Below, piece by piece: positions 60,821 to 64,000 of a stretch of DNA of 64,000 bases (its first letter is position 1; each line of letters opens with the position of its first letter). The position numbers and the translations under genes are program-made. This DNA comes from an uncultured Clostridia bacterium (GTDB lineage: Bacteria; Bacillota; Clostridia; Christensenellales; Borkfalkiaceae). The notes below the pieces were generated by a model. It was not told where the DNA came from, searched no databases, and saw only the letters and a program-made list of their open reading frames with translations. The stretch spans positions 1 through 64,000 of the forward strand of contig CANQNO010000001.1 in assembly GCA_947625245.1 (NCBI GenBank). The letters run 5' to 3'.

Positions 60821-63800
60821 ATGATTTCCGCAATAAACTGCGCGGCGCTGTCCGTCGCGCTCGAAAGTTTAAAAAAAATAGTCGCCGCTAACGAAAGTTC
60901 GGGCATAAGGACGGTAATCTTTTGCGAGGACAGGCTGTCGCTTGCTGCGGAGCGCACGGTGTGCTCGGCGGTAGAGGGCACGTTTTTGACGTCCGTCTAC
61001 ACTTTCGCGCGCTTTTTGTCTGCGGAGTGCGGCAAGCCGCAGAACGTGCTTTCGGCGCAGGGTTCGGCGATGGCGATACGCAGGATAATGGAGGAGAACA
61101 AGTCCTCGCTCGGGCTGTTGGGCAGAATTTCCGCGCCCTCTGCGGCGCAATCGGTGTACGACACTATCGCCCTTCTGTTTTCCTCGCGCGTGACGGCAAG
61201 CGAAGTGCGGCAAGCCGCGGAGAGCGGCGGGCTTTTGGGCGGGAAGCTCAAAGATCTGGCATTGATCTACGAAAAATATCTGCGCTATCTCGAAGATTGC
61301 GGCAAGCAGGACAGGAACGGCTATCTCCGCCGTCTTGCACCCGTGATTGCGGGCAGCGATAAAATTAAGGGCGCCGCGGTGGTGTTTTTGGGCTATCAGG
61401 CTTTCACCTGCACCACAACGGAGTGCGCCCGCGCCGCTTTTGTTGCGGCAAAGGACGTATACGGGCTGTTCATAGGCGGAAAAGAGGACTTATACGTCAA
61501 CGAGGCTTCGGCGGCGTTTTGTAAAGCCGCGGAAGAATTCGGCGGGGCAAGTTACAGCGAACTTTCGGGCAACTTGTTGCCCGAAGCCGAAATTTTAAGG
61601 CGCAGGCTGTTCGACCCCGAAAGTTTTTACATGCAACCCGTAAAGACGGACAAGGTGCATATTTTCGAAGCGGCGGACGGCGAAGAGGAGCTGGAATTCA
61701 TAGCCGCAAGCATTAAAAGGCACGTCATAGACGAGGGCGAGCGCTATGCCAAGATTTCGGTGATGCTGCCCGACCTTGCCGGCAACGAGGCTGCTATTGC
61801 CCGCATGTTCGCAAAATACAGAATTCCCTATTACGCCGACAGGCGCATATCCCTTGCCGAACACCCTCTCACGGCGTTTATCTTTTCCGTTTTGAATTGC
61901 ATTTCGGCAGGCTGCCGCCCGCAGGACGCGGACGCGGTTGTGGCGTCGCCTTTCTTCCCCGCCGAACGCGGCGACAAGGACGTTTTCCGCAATTACGCCC
62001 TGCGGTTCGCAAATTACCGCGGCGGTGTAAAAAGACAGCCCAAAGCGGAAACTCTCGAAAATTACGGCATTGATCCCGTGGCGGTGGAGCGGGTGCGTTC
62101 TGTGTTTTTGCGCGGCGTTAAAATATTTGAAAACCGCGGCGCGTCGGGCGTTTTCGGCGGCGTTAAAGAGATTTTAAAGGACTACGGCGTACCCGAAAAA
62201 CTTACCTCGCTCTCTTCACGGTTCCAAAACGACTATCCCGTTGCGGCGGAGTTCGGCGCAAGGGCGTACGACGCGGTGTGCGCGGTTTTAAACGAAGCGG
62301 AAAGTCTTTCGGGCGGGCTGTCTTTAAAGGACGCGGTAAAAATGCTTAAAAGCGGCTTCGCGGCTACGGAAATTTCGCTTATCCCACCCAAGGCGGACGC
62401 CGTTTTCGTAGGCGATCTGGTCTCTACCGTAAATACGGGCAGCAACGTGGTGTTTGCGGCGCGGCTGACGGGCGACGTCCCCGGCGTCAGTTCGGACGAT
62501 TGCCTTTTGACAGACAGGGAAATATCCCTTCTCGAAAATTACAATATAGGCATATCCCCCAAAATAAGGCAGGTCAACGCCCGCAAGCGGGAGACCGCCG
62601 CCCTGAATATCTGCGCTTTCCGCGGGCGGCTGTATCTCACCTATCCCGCGCGTTTAAACGGCGAAGAAAACGCGCCGAGCGAAATAATAGCCTATACAAA
62701 GGCGGCTTTCTTGTCGCCATCGGGCATGCCGCTTGCCGTGTCCGATCTTAAAAGAATTGAGAGGACGGGCCGCGCTTTGCCCTTTTATTCCTGCGAAAAG
62801 ATCCCCGCGCTCAAACAGCTGATAAAGCTTTCGGCTTTCCCCGAACGCGCTTCGGCTGTGTACGAAACGCTGAAATCCCACAATTTCCGGCGGGAGGCGG
62901 ACGCGGCTCTTTCAAGGCGTTCCCCCCAAAAAATCACGCTCGGCAGACAGCTGTATACCGCTTTCGGCAGCATATCGCCCACCGCGCTCGAAACTTATTT
63001 TGCATGCCCCTATCTCGCGTTCATGCGGCAGGGGCTGAAAGTGCAGGAGCGGGAAGAGGGCGCGGTCGGCGTTCTCGATTCGGGAAATTTCATCCATGCG
63101 GTGTTGCAGGATCTGGCATACGAAATAAACGATATCGGCGACGGCGCGCGTCTGGAAGCCCGTGCGGGCGAAATTGCCGAAAGCAAGCTTTTAAAGCCGC
63201 CGTACTCCTCGCTCACGGACGAAAAGCGCGGGCAGTATACCGCCGGTGAACTTAAAAAAGAAGCCGTAAAAATAGCCAAAGGCATGTTCGAACAATTAAA
63301 AAATTCCCGCTTTAAGGTATCTTCGGCAGAGGGCAGGTGCGAAGTGGACTTGTCGCCCGGGATAAAGATCTACGGCAGGATAGACCGTGTGGACGAATAC
63401 GGCGACATGGTCAGGATAATTGACTACAAGACGGGCTATATAGACTGTTCTCCCCAAAAATATTACGCGGGAATCAAGTTACAGCTGCCGCTGTACCTAA
63501 TGTCGGCATCTGAAGGGAAGCGCGCGGTGGGCGCATATTATTTCCCCGCGGCGGTGGAATACCGCGAAAAGCCCGACGGGGTTTTCCGCCTGCAAGGCTA
63601 TATGGACGGCAGCGAAGAGGTTGTCTCCGCCTCTGACGTTACGCTGGGCGGTAAGGATAAGTCGGCATATTTCGACGCCTCGCTTTCGGCGAACAAGTCC
63701 GATAAAGTTATGCAAAGGGAACAATTCGCAAACTTTATAGGTTACGCGCGGCTCATCGCGCGGCAGGGAGCCGAAGAGATGCTTTCGGGCAACATCGCCC

Positions 63801-63952
63801 CGTCGCCCGCGGAAAGCGAGTGCGAAAACTGCAAGATGGGCGCAAGCTGCGGTTTTGCCGCCAACAAAAACGGTGCGGCAAGGAGCTTGCCCAACGTAAA
63901 GTGCGCGGACATAGCCGAAATTTCCGGGAACGGAGGCAAGAACGATGCCTGA
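60821..63952 (+). CDS. addB: ATP-dependent nuclease subunit B (AddB/RexB-like)
   Basis: 1043 aa. C-terminal RecB-type nuclease: GRIDRVDEYG near 850, IIDYKTG near 866 and QLPLYL near 887 are the conserved Asp, Asp-x-Lys and Gln motifs. A Cys near 727 (YFACPYLAF) and CENCKMGASC near 1003 are the four ligands of the AddB iron-sulfur staple. I see no Walker A motif at the N-terminus (FCEDRLSLAAE instead), as in RexB-type proteins. Works with AddA in double-strand break repair and degradation of linear DNA. Overlaps addA by 8 nt. Confidence 0.93.
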   Translation: MISAINCAALSVALESLKKIVAANESSGIRTVIFCEDRLSLAAERTVCSAVEGTFLTSVYTFARFLSAECGKPQNVLSAQGSAMAIRRIMEENKSSLGLLGRISAPSAAQSVYDTIALLFSSRVTASEVRQAAESGGLLGGKLKDLALIYEKYLRYLEDCGKQDRNGYLRRLAPVIAGSDKIKGAAVVFLGYQAFTCTTTECARAAFVAAKDVYGLFIGGKEDLYVNEASAAFCKAAEEFGGASYSELSGNLLPEAEILRRRLFDPESFYMQPVKTDKVHIFEAADGEEELEFIAASIKRHVIDEGERYAKISVMLPDLAGNEAAIARMFAKYRIPYYADRRISLAEHPLTAFIFSVLNCISAGCRPQDADAVVASPFFPAERGDKDVFRNYALRFANYRGGVKRQPKAETLENYGIDPVAVERVRSVFLRGVKIFENRGASGVFGGVKEILKDYGVPEKLTSLSSRFQNDYPVAAEFGARAYDAVCAVLNEAESLSGGLSLKDAVKMLKSGFAATEISLIPPKADAVFVGDLVSTVNTGSNVVFAARLTGDVPGVSSDDCLLTDREISLLENYNIGISPKIRQVNARKRETAALNICAFRGRLYLTYPARLNGEENAPSEIIAYTKAAFLSPSGMPLAVSDLKRIERTGRALPFYSCEKIPALKQLIKLSAFPERASAVYETLKSHNFRREADAALSRRSPQKITLGRQLYTAFGSISPTALETYFACPYLAFMRQGLKVQEREEGAVGVLDSGNFIHAVLQDLAYEINDIGDGARLEARAGEIAESKLLKPPYSSLTDEKRGQYTAGELKKEAVKIAKGMFEQLKNSRFKVSSAEGRCEVDLSPGIKIYGRIDRVDEYGDMVRIIDYKTGYIDCSPQKYYAGIKLQLPLYLMSASEGKRAVGAYYFPAAVEYREKPDGVFRLQGYMDGSEEVVSASDVTLGGKDKSAYFDASLSANKSDKVMQREQFANFIGYARLIARQGAEEMLSGNIAPSPAESECENCKMGASCGFAANKNGAARSLPNVKCADIAEISGNGGKNDA

Positions 63953-64000
63953 ACTTACTTTACAACAAAAAGCCGCGGTGGAGAGCCGCGGGCGGGTAAT
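63945..64000 (+). CDS. addA: ATP-dependent nuclease subunit A (start only)
   Basis: ATG 63945 with GGAGG 9 nt upstream. The first 18 residues MPELTLQQKAAVESRGRV fit the AddA start just before the UvrD-type Walker A. Runs off the window; coupled to addB by an 8-nt overlap. Confidence 0.85.
   Translation, partial: MPELTLQQKAAVESRGRV

Overview
The window looks like a chromosomal segment of an anaerobic, low-to-mid GC Bacillota (class Clostridia), probably an uncultured gut lineage. The evidence is a three-subunit electron-bifurcating-type [FeFe]-hydrogenase, ribosomal protein L27 with the Bacillota N-terminal extension, the ruvX-DUF1292 gene pair, AddAB instead of RecBCD, many lipoproteins with cysteine lipoboxes, and consistent TTGACA/TATAAT promoters. 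A finer placement (for example a Christensenellales/Borkfalkiaceae-like lineage) is a guess.

1-17.1 kb is an AT-rich accessory region. A nine-cistron operon (369-13383) encodes a DNA phosphorothioation-type defence locus. It has a DndC/SspD-like PAPS-reductase-family protein, a DUF4007 (SspB-like) protein, a 1203-aa P-loop ATPase (SspC-like) and a cysteine desulfurase (SspA-like). These are followed by a phospholipase-D/DEAH helicase, a 58-aa protein, a DndD-like SMC ATPase, an unrecognised 165-aa protein and a 5'-truncated DGQHR (DndB-like) protein. The mix of Ssp-type and Dnd-type parts is the most interesting feature of the window. A Fic protein with an XRE-type N-terminus follows, then a 3' fragment of a tRNA-Leu gene (likely att site) that runs directly into a 104-bp tandem repeat array, then an AIPR-family abortive-infection protein with a QxK nuclease-like N-terminus.

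17.4-33.8 kb returns to higher-GC host sequence: a small helical protein, a hybrid histidine kinase next to a solute-binding lipoprotein, a CxxCG-repeat lipoprotein, and a six-gene MoxR/DUF58/VWA operon for envelope-associated functions.

34-45 kb holds a BspA-type leucine-rich lipoprotein, a Fur-type-controlled ferrous iron operon (feoA-feoA-feoB-small Cys protein), NADP-type glutamate dehydrogenase and the hydrogenase operon.

45-53.7 kb has two small XRE regulators, one divergent from a double-TM2 membrane protein across a promoter with two identical-arm operators. It also has a DUF697-like membrane protein, an acetyltransferase, L21-L27, several lineage-specific genes, ruvX, DUF1292 and a DtxR-like regulator.

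53.7-64 kb has three large lipoproteins, a D-2-hydroxyacid dehydrogenase, an XRE regulator with a palindromic operator, and the start of addBA. Four genes here (ruvX, the DtxR-like gene, one lipoprotein, addB) have a -10 box exactly 6 nt before the ATG and no ribosome binding site, so they are probably leaderless. Two families of dispersed intergenic repeats occur in the host part.
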